Notes: generated by a model not told the origin, from the letters alone. A stretch of 64,000 bases of DNA from Gigaspora rosea (GCA_003550325.1 QKWP01000063.1:373926-437925); one strand, 5' to 3'. Positions 47,770 through 60,589 are shown, numbered from the stretch's first letter. Program-made: numbers and translations.

Positions 47770-48563
47770 TCAAGAATACAATATGTGACCTGCCGCACTA
47801 GTGCTGCAGCAAATGCTAAAACAAACTAGTAGTTTGAAGTCAAACTCAAGGGTGTTGTCAAACAGCCTAATTTTTAAAACCTTCTTCTCCAAAGCTTCTC
47901 GAAAAAGGCGTACTAGTAAAAAAAAAACAGATATATAGAAAAAAAGGAAAGTAAATGGGGAATAACCTAAACTACCTAAACGAATACCAAAATAGACAAA
48001 ATAATAAAAAAAAGAAAAGAATGAAAAAAAAGACAAAAATTAGACTGTAAGACAGCACCAATTTCACCTGGTTTCAAGTATAAAAAATTATATAATACTA
48101 TGCCGGTAAAAATACCAAGTACTATATTTACAGCAAAAAACATGTAGAAAAAAGCTGACGAGGTGAAAATGAGAAAAAAACAAAAACTACGGCTAAAAGA
48201 ATATTCTAGAAGGAAACTTCAATTCGTGTTTATCTCCAACTTATCCATGTCCTGAATTTTACTCGTGACATGATCCAATTTGGAAGCCGCATTCCCAAAA
48301 TGGAAGAGTAAACAATATCGATCGTTTGGAAGGGGTAACCCAAATCGCCCACTTTTGTTGAAATTTTGAAAGACCAAAGGGGCACCAAGGGAAAGTACCA
48401 AAATTGAAAGGACTTTGAAAGAGTTACGCCATACAAAATAGTATATCTAACCAAGTGTTTACTTCTGTTTTTACGTCCATAAAACTTGACAAAGCTCCAG
48501 CTTATTAAGCCTACTACTTCTTCGCTTGGTAGTACTAGACTTCTGCTCAGAGGCCTCTCCCAT
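47770..48563 (-). CDS. Four-exon multi-pass membrane protein (predicted)
   Basis: Exons on the minus strand: 48486-48563, 48263-48446, 48068-48205 and 47770-47975. All junctions are GT-AG and phases close exactly to 201 aa with ATG and stop. The product starts with a basic cytosolic stretch (TTKRRSSRLNK). It then has hydrophobic segments around KVLSILVLSLGAPLVF, SFCFFLIFTSSAFFYMFF, VNIVLGIFTGIVLYNFL and FTFLFFYISVFFLLV, and a C-terminal region with CFSICCSTSA. The loop after the first segment (FGLPLPNDRYCLL) may be luminal or extracellular. Four segments recall SUR7/PalI-type topology, but I cannot assign a family. Intron 1 is only 39 nt, shorter than the others (57 and 92 nt), so exon 1 is the least certain part. 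Confidence 0.5.
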
Positions 48564-48569
48564 AAGGGT

Positions 48570-50204
48570 TCAAAACTTTTTCAACTCTATTTCAGCTACA
48601 ACCAAGCATATAATGATTAGCCTTGAGTCCCAGCTGCTACTTGTGAAGTTTTGTTGCATGTTGAATATATTAACTGTATGGTTTTCGTAGGTCAGTGTTC
48701 TTGAAAATTTTGGTACGAGGGATCATCGGAAAGAGTTGTCCAAAAGTCTTTTTATTATTGTCTTTCAGAATTGCACTAATTAAATATATTTTAATCTAAA
48801 ATATGCAAAGCAGATTTATCACTTTGCAACGCAGGTTTCATACTAATATGATGATAATAGCAGATTTAATATAATTATCAAAATTACAATAAATTTTGGT
48901 AATAAAAATGTAGCTTTTGAATATATAATCTCGCCAGTATATCGTTTTAGTATAATCTTATACTAGCCAAAAATTTTATTATCAAAAAATAATTAACAAA
49001 ATTCATCAAATGTTCTACTAATTTACTCTAAGTATTTGAATTCGATACAAAATATAACTATCTATATCAGAGTTATTCGATATTTCAAATTAGACTTTTC
49101 ATATAAATACGAAATAACTCCTAAAATGTAATTCTGAATTTTGATCAAATTAAGCTTAATCCTGGCCATTATTAGATGGACTAGGTGCTTGACAAAAAAA
49201 AGATCTTCAGATAATTAATTTTTATGTTATAAATCTTATATTAAATTATATGAAATACAAGCTTTAAGGAGCTATATAGTAAAGTTTTGTTAACACAACT
49301 ATTTTTGTGTCTTGAGTGAAAAATGATCCTAATCTTATTTTAAATTAATTTATGTAAAACAAATACCTTTTGAAAAATTATTTTTTCGTCCTTTTGTTTT
49401 GTCTTTCATTTCTGAATTACACTAAGAAAATACAAATGTGTGTTATTCTCCTTCTTATCGAGCAACCTATGTAGCTTTTTAGCAATATGTAATTTTTCTA
49501 TAACTATTGTTCTGACGTGTCATAGGCTGTATTATTTTGTATAATTGACTGTCATCCTGACAGGTCATAAAATGCATTCACTTCAATATGAATAACTAAT
49601 GTCTAAATTATATGCCACCTGACCCTTGCTGCCCATATAACTGCTCTGACAGGCCATTTTGAAAAACTTACTGGTAGGGAGAGTGGGTCAATGTAACCAG
49701 AACTAAAATCGGGTTCGCAGAAGAAAAAAGTCTATTTTACTCATGAACCTCAACAATATTAAAATATACTTTGAATGATTATACAACGATTACTTCATAC
49801 TTACTCATTAATTCACTTAAACTGTACTTTACTCTTATACTTACATCCCCTTAATTGAAAATCGATCAATCAATCAATCGAACGTATGACTATAAAAGGT
49901 CTGTCACATAGTTGAGACCAAGTTGATTCGAGACAAAATCTGCCTTGATATTTACGTATCGAGCAGACTTTTTTGCAGCACCTAGCCCAGATAATACTCC
50001 TAGGTGTTATTTTGCATTTATAAAGTTATTATCTATTCCTGGTTTAGCGCGATTGCATCACGCAACTACTTATTGTTATAGTGTTATTGTAAAAAGTTAT
50101 GTTTGATTTATTTAGATGTTTGTGGAACTATTACATATGTTTTAACATTCTTGCAAATTAAATATCGTCTTTTAATATATTAACTTTAATTGTAAATATT
50201 GCAT
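48570..50204. other. No supported gene; possible solo LTR at about 49520-50040
   Basis: Mostly AT-rich. Around 49880 a TATA-like gactataaaagg is followed about 25 bases later by a higher-GC stretch, then an aataaagtt-like region near 50020. This looks like an LTR promoter and terminator, but clean TG..CA ends and a short TSD were not found. If real, it is an old solitary copy with no internal genes. Confidence 0.25.
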
Positions 50205-50328
50205 AATTTTTTCACATTCAATTAGTAATAGATAAGCCATCTAGCTCGTGAGAAAGTAAACAAAGATAAACAGAATATGATTTATTGTATCTAATTATAG
50301 AATAGACCAAAAGGTGTATAGAAAAACA

Positions 50329-51793
50329 TGGAACATCTAAAAAGTACAAAGAGTTATTTAGCAAACAAGATGGAGATATTATAATCGGACTAAAAGAGAC
50401 AAAGTCTTATCTCTTAAATCAAGATAAGGATATAGCTAATTTTTTGGAATCATCATACCTGAAACAGTTTGTGTAATTAGATAGACACTAGAGGTATACA
50501 ACTGGGAACAATACAAAAATACAATAAACTCCAGTTATGGAAAAACAAAATATACAATACCAAAAATCATTCAAGAAGGAGAGAGAGAACAATTAGCAAG
50601 AAAGTTGACCATGGCTATTTCAGAGTCAGGAACCACAGATTATAGGACACAAGAGCTACAAAGTCTAATTAGCTCGTGTCTAAAAAATTATATACATGGG
50701 GAGAAGGAAAGATTAGATTTATCAGTACCTAAAGAATCAGGTCTATTAAAGAAGTCCACCTCAGAAGATAAAACACTATCGCCCACAAAAAAGGTAGAAC
50801 TACAAAATAAAGTTACTCAAGAAATGAAAATGGAAACATACAAGACTAAATCCTCAAACCCAAGTGTAGATAGTAAATCAGTACAAACACCTAAAGAAGA
50901 GGATCCAATTCAAGTACTGAAGAAGAAAACTAGTTCTTTAAAAGCTAACAATATTAAAAAAGAAGCATAGAAAAGGAGAAAAACTACTTTGACTTTACAA
51001 TATGGGACCTTCCAGAGAAAACAAACAAAGCACTTGTCCAGGCGATAACAAGAAAATTAGGTAAACTAGAAAAGATCCAGATTAAATATGGTCAGAATAA
51101 TAAGATAAGAGCCGAGATACAGGTGTATTTAACCCAGACCAGATATGAGAAGATATTAGAGAATTTATAGTCTATACCACTACCCGATGGATATCTAGCT
51201 CACTAACTCCAGGAAAAAGTGACACCACAATCTTGACAGACAGAAGAATACATTATGCAAGACTCTTAAATATACCCAAATATGCAAAAGAAACACTACT
51301 ACTCTGACAAGCTCGCAATATTAAAGCTAAAACAGTTCAAATATTTAATAACCGTAACGGAAAACAAAAAGGGTCCACGGTACTAGAATTTTCAAGCAAG
51401 GAGGATAAGGAGTTTGCTCTTAAGCATAGAGTTAATTATTATAACCAAAGATTAATTTGGGAAGAAAAGACTGCAGAGAAAGAAGGAAGTTTTAAACAAC
51501 AAGATTTCAAATTTAAGTCAGAAGTAGTAGAAAATAATATAAGACATAGAAAAGAAAGACAAGAAGTTAGTGGAGAATCAAATATGTTCATTAGAGCAGA
51601 GTCAAGCAAAACGAAAGAGAAAAACAAAGAGAAGGAGTATACAGAAGGTGATAGAAAAAAGAAAACAAAGATATATTTGGAAAGGAAAGTAGAAAAGCTA
51701 TGCTCTAGATACATAGAAGAGCTTAAGGCATCACTGGTACAAGAGATTATTTCTCAGATTGAGCAGAAAGAAAACCTTTTACAGTACTTCTAA
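50329..51793 (+). pseudogene. LINE ORF1 relic (RRM-like nucleic-acid-binding protein)
   Basis: The frame opens at about 50329 (MEHLKSTKS) and is broken several times. The longest clean piece is 50605-50970, a polar lysine/serine-rich region. A later part (about 51235-51460) reads LNIPKYAKETLLL, then NGKQKGSTVLEF and YYNQRLIW, resembling the RRM-like domain of LINE ORF1 proteins. A charged coiled-coil-like end (51584-51793) follows. The stop of ORF1 overlaps the ORF2 start in the pentamer taatg at 51791-51795, which would allow stop-start coupled translation. Confidence 0.7.
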
Positions 51794-54700
51794 TGGGCGC
51801 CAAAGTTGTACAAGCAAAACTAGGTACTACTAGAAGATTGGACATTCCTAGTAGTACAAAGCAAAAATTAGATAGTCGCAATGTTTATTTAAATAGAAAT
51901 AAAGGGAGTATAGATGATCTCTTGGAATTAAAAGTAGGAACATATAACATTAATGGAGTTAAAAACAATAGCTATCGGTTACAAGAATTAGTAGATTTTG
52001 GTACAAGTGAGAAATTTAAATTATTAGGTATAGTGAAAATGAATATAAATAGTAGACAAGGAAAATTTATAGAAATAGATAGATCCCGATATTAGATTTT
52101 TGGACCAATGCAGAGAAAGACAAAAAAAAGGGATCAGGAGTTGGAGCATTAATTGATAAAAAATGGGCTGCTCATATAACTAAAGTACAAAAAGAAATTC
52201 CTATAGTCTTGAGATTCACCTAACATTTAAAAAAACTACGATAGTTTTCTGGACTCTATATTTCCATTCAAACGAGAGAACAATTAGAACTTCTTTACAA
52301 AAAGAAATAATAAATGCAATAGCAACAAGGAAAAGAGATATGTACTATATTTTGGGGGTGATTTCAATACTCTGTTAGACCCGGACCTGGACTCTACAAA
52401 TAGCAATGCGCAAAAAAGCAAGAAGAGAATGGCGCTTGCCTCATGGCTAAGAAGAATTGGTTTTGTTAGAACTTTTAGATACTATCACCCAAAAGAGACC
52501 AAATATATATAGACGAATAGAAGAACCAAGACAAGGATAGATTACATTTGGGTAGATAGTGAAATGAAAGCAGGCTTAGTAGAGAGTGATATAGAGAATA
52601 TGTTTCTAATCACAAGCAGTGACCACAATACAATATGGACAAAAATAAACATGTTTCCAATCTTCCGTTTTATCAATGATGCTAGAAAGGAGGTAAATAA
52701 TCCAAAAAGAAGAATCTTTCTTTATGAGAAAGCAAGTAAGGAGAATTGGAAGAACTTCCAAGCTGACCTAGAAAGGAGAGCGAAGAAACTCTCAATTAAA
52801 CGAATAGATGAAGCAGATACTGAAATAGACAAACAAGCTAAAATTAACCATGATTGGGAGCAGTTACAGGATATGATTTTAAAAGTGGCCCAAAGAAATA
52901 TTCCCTCAAAGATGGTTAGGTACTCTAGGGACAAGTACAAAAAGAACATAGAAAGAAGCCCTCTATTCACTGATACAAAGAGGATAGCGAGAGTCACAAA
53001 GAAGAATAAGAAAAAGCCAGTAGAGCCAATCGACAAACTCCTCTATGATACACAAATACGGTTAATTAATGAGAAACATGGAACACAGAGTCCAGATACT
53101 CCTTATATATGGTCACAAGAGTGGATTAACAAAACAAAAAGTTGGATTAAAAACTTAGAGAAGAAGCTAAAAGGAGAGGAACAATCTAGAAGGAGCAAGC
53201 AGATATTAGAGAATATAGAAAAGAGGTTCAGTATAATTGGAAAACAGGATAAAATAATGTTAAACAGTATCTTGGATAGACTATGAAAGAAAGCCTCAAT
53301 CGACAAAATACTAGTTAAAAGAGAAGACTCGGGAAGCCTATCTCCAGAATTGGTCGTAAACCCAAAAGAAGTTAAAAAAGAAATGGATGTTTTCTTCCAG
53401 AACTATTTAAGTGGAAGAAATCATAGGTTCAACCAAATATCAGAGGAATGGGCAGATGAATACAGGCCAAAAGAGGACATTGACCTGAATTGGTATAAAG
53501 AGGTAGAAGAACCGATTACTAAACAAGAGTGGATAGAGTCTGTCCAAGTAGCTAAAGTTAATACAGCTCCAGGCATATCTGGAATCGGGTATAGACTGCT
53601 ACAAAAAGCTGGCCCTCAAGCAACCAAGCTTTTTGTCAAATTTGTGAATCAGGTTCTAGATACAGGAATAATTCTATCGAAGTGGAAGATAAGCCAGATA
53701 TTCCCTATTCCCAAACTAACAGAATGGGATTTGTTATTGGCTAGTATGAGACCAATAGTTCTTCTAAAAATATTTAGAAAAAGTATGGTTAGGGTAATCC
53801 AGAAAAGATTAAACAAAGTAATGGTTGAGAGGCATATTTTGAAGGGTCTTAACTTCATAGGATTACCTGAAGACTTGACAAATAGTCCAATCCAAGTATA
53901 CAAAGGAGGAAAAAGAAGAGATGTGAGTGCTACTACAAGATATAAGAAAAGCTTTTGACTCAGTAAGCATAGTGAGCATTCAAAAAGCCTTGGAAAGGAT
54001 AAAAGTTCCTAGAAAAATAGCTACCTTTATTGTAGAACTGTACTCGAAGAGAAACTTGAAAGTTATTACAAAGTTTGGATCAACAAATGGATTTGAGGCC
54101 GAAAAAGGTATAGATCAGGGAGAAATTATATTTCTGCTAGTTTGGCAAATAATATATGACCCACTCCTTTGTAAACTTCAACGACAGGGAAGAGGTTTTG
54201 AATTGAAACTTTATTGGCCAATTTCAGCTCAAGGGGAAACTAGAGTGGAATCTTTCAGAACAGAATGCATTGCTTATGCAGATGATACCACCCTTATTGC
54301 TCCATCTAAAGAGAATTTACAAATGATTATTAGGAAGGCAGAGGAATTCTATAGATTGAATGATATAGAAGTAAATCCAAAGAAAACAGAGCTATTAGTA
54401 TTGAACTCAAAATTGAAGAAGGAAGAGCAATTTGTAGAGATGGGTAGAGCGAAGGAAGTAGTATGGGCCCTAGGTGACAAAAAAGCTGCAAGATTCTTAG
54501 GTGTTTGGCTAACTACAAAGTTACAAACACAGGACTGTATAAGAAGATTATACCAGGAAGTAGGGTCGTTCAACTGAATTATCCAAGACAAGAGGATCTC
54601 AGTAGGGCAGATTAAATATTTGAACAATAGTTCGTTCAAACAAAAAATAACCAAATTGGATTTTATAGCAAAGGTATTACTTCCCCGATTAGAGTATAAA

Positions 54701-57160
54701 GCAAATTTAGTTTTTCTGAACAAAAAAGTCTGCGAAAAGGTCCAGCAACCAATTATAAGAATAGCAAAATGGAAAGCAGGTCTTCCATCAACGGCCCCAA
54801 ATAGCATTATATGTCAAGAAGACCTGATAGGCCTTAAATTGTTCTGGCAAAGACACATTGAGCATCACTTAACTGAACGGCTTATTAGAGTTAATAATGG
54901 AGATCCCTTGGGAATATCAACAAACTTAAGGCTCAGAAAGGCATAACTAGACCTTTGCAGCCCAAACCCTATATAGGAGCTAAACCAGGAGCAACTCCTA
55001 AAATATAGACCATCTTACAATTTGAACTACAGAGTTTTGGTTTTAGCAAAAGAGCTAGAGTTAGAGGTTCCTGAATCTAATTTTACAAAAGAATGGTGCC
55101 TGGAGGAAGATACAGGTACGAATAGAACAATAATGTACTACTTAAGTAAGATAGGCTGGGCAGGAAATATTAAAAGCCTGCAAAAGTTAGATTTATAGTA
55201 TATAGACCAACTTTATGACACACACTCTAAAACAATGCTTACCTGGCGACAAGTCAAAAGTTTAAGAGGTGAAAGCATGAAGAGAAGGAAAGCAGTGTGG
55301 TTCTAGCATTTAGAAGAGACAATTCTGAAAGAGAATTCAAGAAAAGTAAAGGTTAATTATACAGATAATAGAGAAAACCAGTTAGCTTTGCTCCCGAAGC
55401 TAAAGAGAATCTCAGAAAAAAAGTCTAAGAACGAATGGATCTTATATAAAAATAAGAAGAGTCAGGAGTTAAATATAGGGCGTATTAAAAGGAAGACAGA
55501 AACTAAAGCAAAGATTGAAGTATGGGCTTCAGGTGATAAAGAGAATCTAGAATTAAAATTCGAAAGTGAAAAGAAAAGAAGAAAAACAAATTCCGAGGAA
55601 AAGCAGATAAAGGAAGTGACTCAAGAAAAAAGAGCTCCACAGACATTTCTAAGTGGGTCAATATAACACAGGATAACCAGAGCTTCTCCTTACCTGCAAA
55701 TCACCTTGTAGACTCATGGCTGGAAGGTAGACAGAACAGAAAATCATTAGTAAGGCCCATATCAGAAAGTTTAATAATTTACTGATCCAGGTACCAATAT
55801 GGTGAGAAGTTTTAATAGATAGATTGATACAAAATAAAGGCAAAAGAGAGGAGCTAAAAAAGGCGTTACAGCATATCTGGGTCTGAAAGATCTATTGTTT
55901 TATACAGATGGTTCAGTAAAGTGTGAAAATTTAGATAGAGATAGTAACTTAGGGTATAGTTTAGTACAAGTGGATGAAAAGGGACAGGTTGTTAGAGACA
56001 TAAAAGGGAAGATGCAAAAGTGGATCTCTTCAACTAGACTGGAACTCATGGGAATTCTTTGTTCAATTCTAATAGCACCGGAAAATGGCAATGTGGTAGT
56101 AAGATCAGATAGCCAAGCTGCTATTGGTGCAATTAGGAAGGGAAATATTATAAAAAGAACAAGAGACTGGCTAAAGATCAGTAACCAGACAATTATGTGT
56201 GCTATTAGAAAAGCAGTAGAAACTAAAAACATATACCTAATTCTAGAGAAAGTTAAGGCACACTCAGGAGAAGTGTTTAATGAGCAAGCGGATACTTTAG
56301 CAAAACTGGCATGCAGTGAAAAAGAAGCAACAGAAGTAGGATCAATTGAGCATAGAGATTTTATCTATAAATTGAAATAGAAAAAGAATAAGGTTAAAGT
56401 TCCAATTAGAAGCTTTATTAAAAAATATATAAATACCTACTTCAGAGTTAGCTATCCAATATATTGGTACCAGAAGAAGGATGCAGAGAGTTTAGAAGTC
56501 AGACAAATAAACTGGAGAGTATATAAAAGCCTACTAAGAACTCACCAAAAGGCTCAAGGAAGAAGCCTGGAAAAAAATAACACCTAGAGCTTTAGAATTA
56601 GAGCCTTCAATCATCTATTGCCTACTATGTGCCAGAGAGCTAAGCACAGGCTGGACCTTTACCTGACAACAGTCTGTAGAAAATGCAAGAAGAATAAAGA
56701 AACCTTTGATCATCTAACTTCTTGTCCAATAGACCAGAACGTATAGAAAGAGGAAGAAACGTTGATAGTTAAGAGTATATATGGAAAAACTTAAATGATA
56801 AAAAGAAGGCAGTAATCTCTGAAAGGAAGTTAGGAGAGATACTCTTGGAAATTAATAGAAAAGATCCAAATACACGAAGGGCAGAATTGGCGAAAGGCCA
56901 GTTAGATCAATATTTGGATCGAAAGCTAATAGAAGAGGGGCTCTCAGAGCAAAAAAGTTTGTAGATCTTAACAACCTTTTTGGATAAGTAGCTCATATGC
57001 TTTCAGAAAAAGATTTGGATAGAAAGGTGTTCAGTTACAAACAGCTGGGAAAAAACGCTAGGTATCACAACTCAGTCCAAACAAAGAAGTCCTAGAAAGA
57101 CAAAGGAGGAATGGAAAGCCCCAAAAGAGAGTAGAACTCCATACTTCAAGAATAGGGAGT
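51793..57160 (+). pseudogene. LINE ORF2 relic: endonuclease, reverse transcriptase, RNase H, zinc knuckle
   Basis: Domains in order. The APE endonuclease has GTYNINGVKNN (about 51940), GGDFNT (about 52350), RIDYIWVD and SDHNTIW (about 52540-52640). The reverse transcriptase runs 53350-54577, with NTAPGISG, DIRKAFDSV, GIDQGE and AYADDTT. RNase H (55895-56380) has TDGS, LELMG, SDSQ and HSGEVFNEQADTLA, so its D-E-D-(H)-D set is visible. A knuckle C-x2-C-x8-H-x3-C lies at 56675-56725. The endonuclease position normally VET(N) reads VKMN here, so the metal-binding Glu is lost. Stops interrupt the frame at many points (for example about 52093, 53284 and 54575), so no full protein can be made. Confidence 0.85.
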
Positions 57161-57458
57161 CAAAGTAAAATTAAAAAAACCCAAATTGGAGGACAATTTA
57201 GACATATATTTTAAAAAGGTGACAGAAATAGAAATGAGAAAGTGGATAGAGAAGGAAATTTCTAAGATTGGAATCAAAATAAACGGTAGTCTTGATGGGC
57301 AGCAATCCCTACTTAATGAAGTAACTGATCTAATATTCCTTACCTAAGGGTTAGGCGGTTGACAGAGAGAAATTTTGCTATAGCAGGTCACATTTAGGTG
57401 TCTCTAACGACAACCAGGTGGGTCGCACTTTAATAAGTAGTCAACCTAGAGTAGACAA

Positions 57459-57692
57459 CAGTGTCTAAAATTCAATTTTTAAATTAGTTGCGGGCCGCAA
57501 CTAAATAAAAAAAATATTTGCAGATTATAAAAATTTATAAAAATTTAGTTGCGCGCATAAGCATTTAATCAAAATTTATAAGTAAAATTTGCAAATTTAT
57601 GAGCGGAATTCGCATATGCACTTCAGATTTTGGTTGCGGAAATTTAAAATTTGTTTCGGTCCGCAGACTCCGCAACCCAATTTCAGACACTT
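57459..57692. mobile_element. 234-bp hAT-like MITE inside the LINE 3' UTR
   Basis: Ends cagtgtctaaaattc and aatttcagacactt are inverted. A perfect 8-bp TSD, gtagacaa, lies at 57451-57458 and 57693-57700. The interior has gttgcgg / ccgcaac words in inverse pairs. It must be younger than the LINE insertion. Confidence 0.85.
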
Positions 57693-57797
57693 GTAGACAA
57701 CATATAATGTATTGTAAATACAGAATATGAATAAATAAAGTTGTAGCAGGACTGCCGAAGTTAAAAAAAAAAATAAAAATTTTTTCACATTCAATTA

Positions 57798-58740
57798 TTA
57801 ATTTTTAGATATCAAACTTGCAAAACATCGAGAAACCCCAAAAAAAGCTTAATTTGTTATGTTCTGTACAAATTTTATCCCAAAATGCACTAGTTGGCAC
57901 CTTGGTACATTATTTACACTCAAGATCCGTTCGTTTATACAGCGTACATAAAGTATCATATACAAACTGATGACTAAATTCCCATGTAACAATTCACTCA
58001 CATTTAGAAAAAAAGATAACATTGTTAAAAAAGTTATTGATCAACCCATCTAATACAAATTGGTTACATATAGCCAAAATAAAAATCAAAACAGTAATAC
58101 AAAACATGTAATCATAACTATGAGTTAATAAAATCAGGTATAAAATTTGAATTGATACATTTATTTTTTGATATTCACTAATCCAAAGGTCAATTTATAA
58201 TGCAGACATGAGACCACAGCAATGTAATAAACTATGTACTGATAATTATATAATATTAATAATGACAATAAAAATTGTACATTTTATCAATAACAATAAT
58301 ATTAATTGATTAAACAATACTAAAATAATGCACATTTTATCGACAAAATGCTATGCAGTGATTGGTCTTATTTGTAATTTTATTAGATAAATCAAATCAT
58401 GTGTTAAACATAATCTAAGCATGTGAAAAATTAAATAATAATAAATATTCATGTTCATCTGAATAAAATTAGTACAGTAATCCGATCATGATCTATAATA
58501 AGACCGATTCATAATAGCTCAAAATTTTTTTAATGACCAAATTGAGCCTGAATCAATAAGTTATGTTGCAAACATTAAAAAACATCGATTCGATTGTCAT
58601 CAAACACCCAAATGCTACATATGTTCAATAGAGGCAGCTACCAAAAGTATGATAAAATACATAGAACAGTTGCTCATATGCAATTAATCCAAAGTATTAA
58701 TAAATAGTTTAAACTAAACCAAAATCACACACTGCAACTT
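57798..58740. other. AT-rich stretch, no gene seen
   Basis: No coding, RNA or repeat structure recognised. Confidence 0.5.
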
Positions 58741-59000
58741 ATGACTGCAACTCTAGTTATTATTATTATTTTAATTATTATTATTTTTTTTTAATATAAA
58801 TTCCTACTATGGGAATGCCAGATAGCGTACTTTTATTTTAATTATTTTTATTATTATTTTAACATTTTTTTTATATTGATTTTTTTATTTTTTTATTATT
58901 ATATTTTATTGTTTATTTATTTTATTTATTCGTATTAATTATTTTTATTTTTTTTATTATTATATTTTATATTTTTATTATTTTATTTATTTTTTATTAA
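58741..59000. repeat. tta/ttatt low-complexity tract
   Basis: Imperfect ttattattt and ttttattattatattttat repeats. Confidence 0.8.
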
Positions 59001-59199
59001 ATTATTTACCTGGATCCCTGGATCAACTGGTAAATCTAAATTAGATCTAAATTACGACCTGTAAAAATAGATAAGTATTTTTTTTGTTGGTTGTTTTATT
59101 TAATTTTTTTAACTTGAACTTTTTTCATTAGAATGCCAGATGTGGAGATTACAACTTTAAAGATCTGTAAGATTAAGAGTTTGGCAGAGTAGTTTCTTA

Positions 59200-59760
59200 T
59201 GTTTTTTGTTTCTTCTTTTTATTCATTTTTAGTAAATTAGTACTAATGTTTATATTCGGGTTATATCTAATATATTTGTCATCTATTTGCATTTCCTGGA
59301 GTTTTCTTTGTCGTTGGTGTCCTTTCATTGCTGGTCGTTGGTTTGGAAACACATTCGTTGCTGGCGTATTACTTGAGCATTTGTGTTTACAATTGTACAG
59401 CGAAGTATCAGTTTCTATTTTTTTGCTTCAGTATTGTATTCGTGCAGTACTAATTCTTTTCAGGTTTAGAATATGTGAGCATCGCATTGCGTCTTGCTTT
59501 TTTGGTATGTTACTGAATATGTTCATCATTGATGCTGAGTTTGTAATGTGTGTTTGGCACTTTTTTTATCGTTTTGTTTGTGTTAGTAGAGTTTGCTTGT
59601 ACGGATCGTCATTTTGGATAAAATTTAAGTGCCGTTTCTGGAGCTTACTTATATTCTTTTGTGGTATCATTTTTGGTGTTTTTTAGAGTTTACCTACTTG
59701 AGCACGTTGGTTTAGTAGCATCGACTTTGGTGTCATTTTGTAGTTTCACTTCTGAGTTCT
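59200..59760. pseudogene. Coding-like stretch, strand uncertain, unrecognised
   Basis: The plus strand holds a 146-codon hydrophobic, Cys-rich frame (59246-59686). The minus strand of the same region reads as a hydrophilic protein with about two stops, for example SKLQKRHLNFIQNDDPYK and NVFPNQRPAMKGHQRQRK, with a possible upstream piece to 59760. The minus reading has the more natural composition, so I think the plus frame is its antisense shadow. No family recognised. Confidence 0.3.
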
Positions 59761-59870
59761 TGATATTGTGTTACTATATAATGGTAGTTAATAGTTAGGA
59801 TTAGGCTAATATAATAGAATTAGTTAGTTGTTTTAAGGTAGTTAATGGTTAGGATTAAAGTAATATAATA

Positions 59871-60212
59871 TGGAGTGCTCCGTATTAAAAGGGCCCATTT
59901 TTACAATTTTTTGAAAAATGAGTTTTTATTAAATTCATGTAAATTTTGACATAATTGATATTTTTCAATTATTAATAAAAGTTGATTTGCATAATAAAAA
60001 ATCAAGATAATTTAAAAAGAAAAATTACATGAGGCTGCGTAGAGCCAACACGTCACGAGATTATCCGATAGTCACCTGCCTTCTTTAACCAATCAAAATC
60101 GTGAAATTTAATTAATCCCGAATCAGTCCGAAAATCAAAACAAATGGTTAAACTCAATTATCTCAAAATGAGATAAATGTAAAAATGGGACCTTTTAATA
60201 CGGAGCACTCCA
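59871..60212. mobile_element. TA-flanked MITE, tggagtgctccg ends, 342 bp
   Basis: The left end, tggagtgctccgtattaaaa, inverts to the right end, ttttaatacggagcactcca, and the match runs about 34 bp. TA lies at 59869-59870 and 60213-60214, so a Tc1/mariner-like TSD. The interior has ccaatcaaaatcg, a word common in repeats here. Confidence 0.78.
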
Positions 60213-60413
60213 TATAATTAAATAGTTTTATAATTATTGTATTTTGTTAGGGTTAGTTAATGGTATTATAATTATTATTAATAAAATAAAAACATAGCAA
60301 TTTTCTGATATATTAGTATTTGGTTTATGAATTTTTTTTTAATAATAATAAAGTAACATATATATTATATAATATATATATATAGTAGTTATGTAATCGT
60401 GGTATATTAAAAT

Positions 60414-60571
60414 TAGGGATTAGAACCGTCTAAAATTTTTCTTAATCATTTAATTGTTTAACCGTTTAACTGTTTAATTTGGCCGGCATTAAAATAATTC
60501 CGGTCCATGACCAACATAATTCTGCCCATAACTATAGAGCAATTTTAAACAGTTAAACGGTCCAATCTCTA
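60414..60571. mobile_element. 158-bp hAT-like MITE with perfect 8-bp TSD
   Basis: Starts tagggattagaaccgtc and ends gacggt-like inverse ggtccaatctcta. The TSD attaaaat lies at 60406-60413 and 60572-60579. Subterminal gtttaaccgtttaactg / cagttaaacgg pairs. Confidence 0.85.
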
Positions 60572-60589
60572 ATTAAAATCTGCAGTAAT

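Larger units (their letters stand above)
50225..57777 (+). mobile_element. Full-length LINE (RNase H-bearing), 7.55 kb, degraded
   Basis: A perfect 20-bp duplication, aattttttcacattcaatta, brackets it (50205-50224 and 57778-57797), and it ends in an A run, so this is a complete target-primed insertion. Order: short 5' leader, ORF1 with RRM-like part, ORF2 with APE endonuclease, reverse transcriptase, RNase H and a C-terminal zinc knuckle, then a 3' UTR. More than ten stops and frame changes break both ORFs, despite the intact TSD. A hAT-like MITE (57459-57692) sits in the 3' UTR. Clade is unassigned; RNase H after RT is known in I- and Tad-type LINEs. Confidence 0.9.

Noticed and set aside
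49520-50040. Solo LTR
   Set aside because: Promoter-like and end-processing-like words are present, but no clean TG..CA ends or short TSD; kept only as a low-confidence note.
59246-59686. 146-codon plus-strand membrane protein
   Set aside because: The opposite strand has the more natural protein composition, so the hydrophobic frame is probably an antisense shadow.
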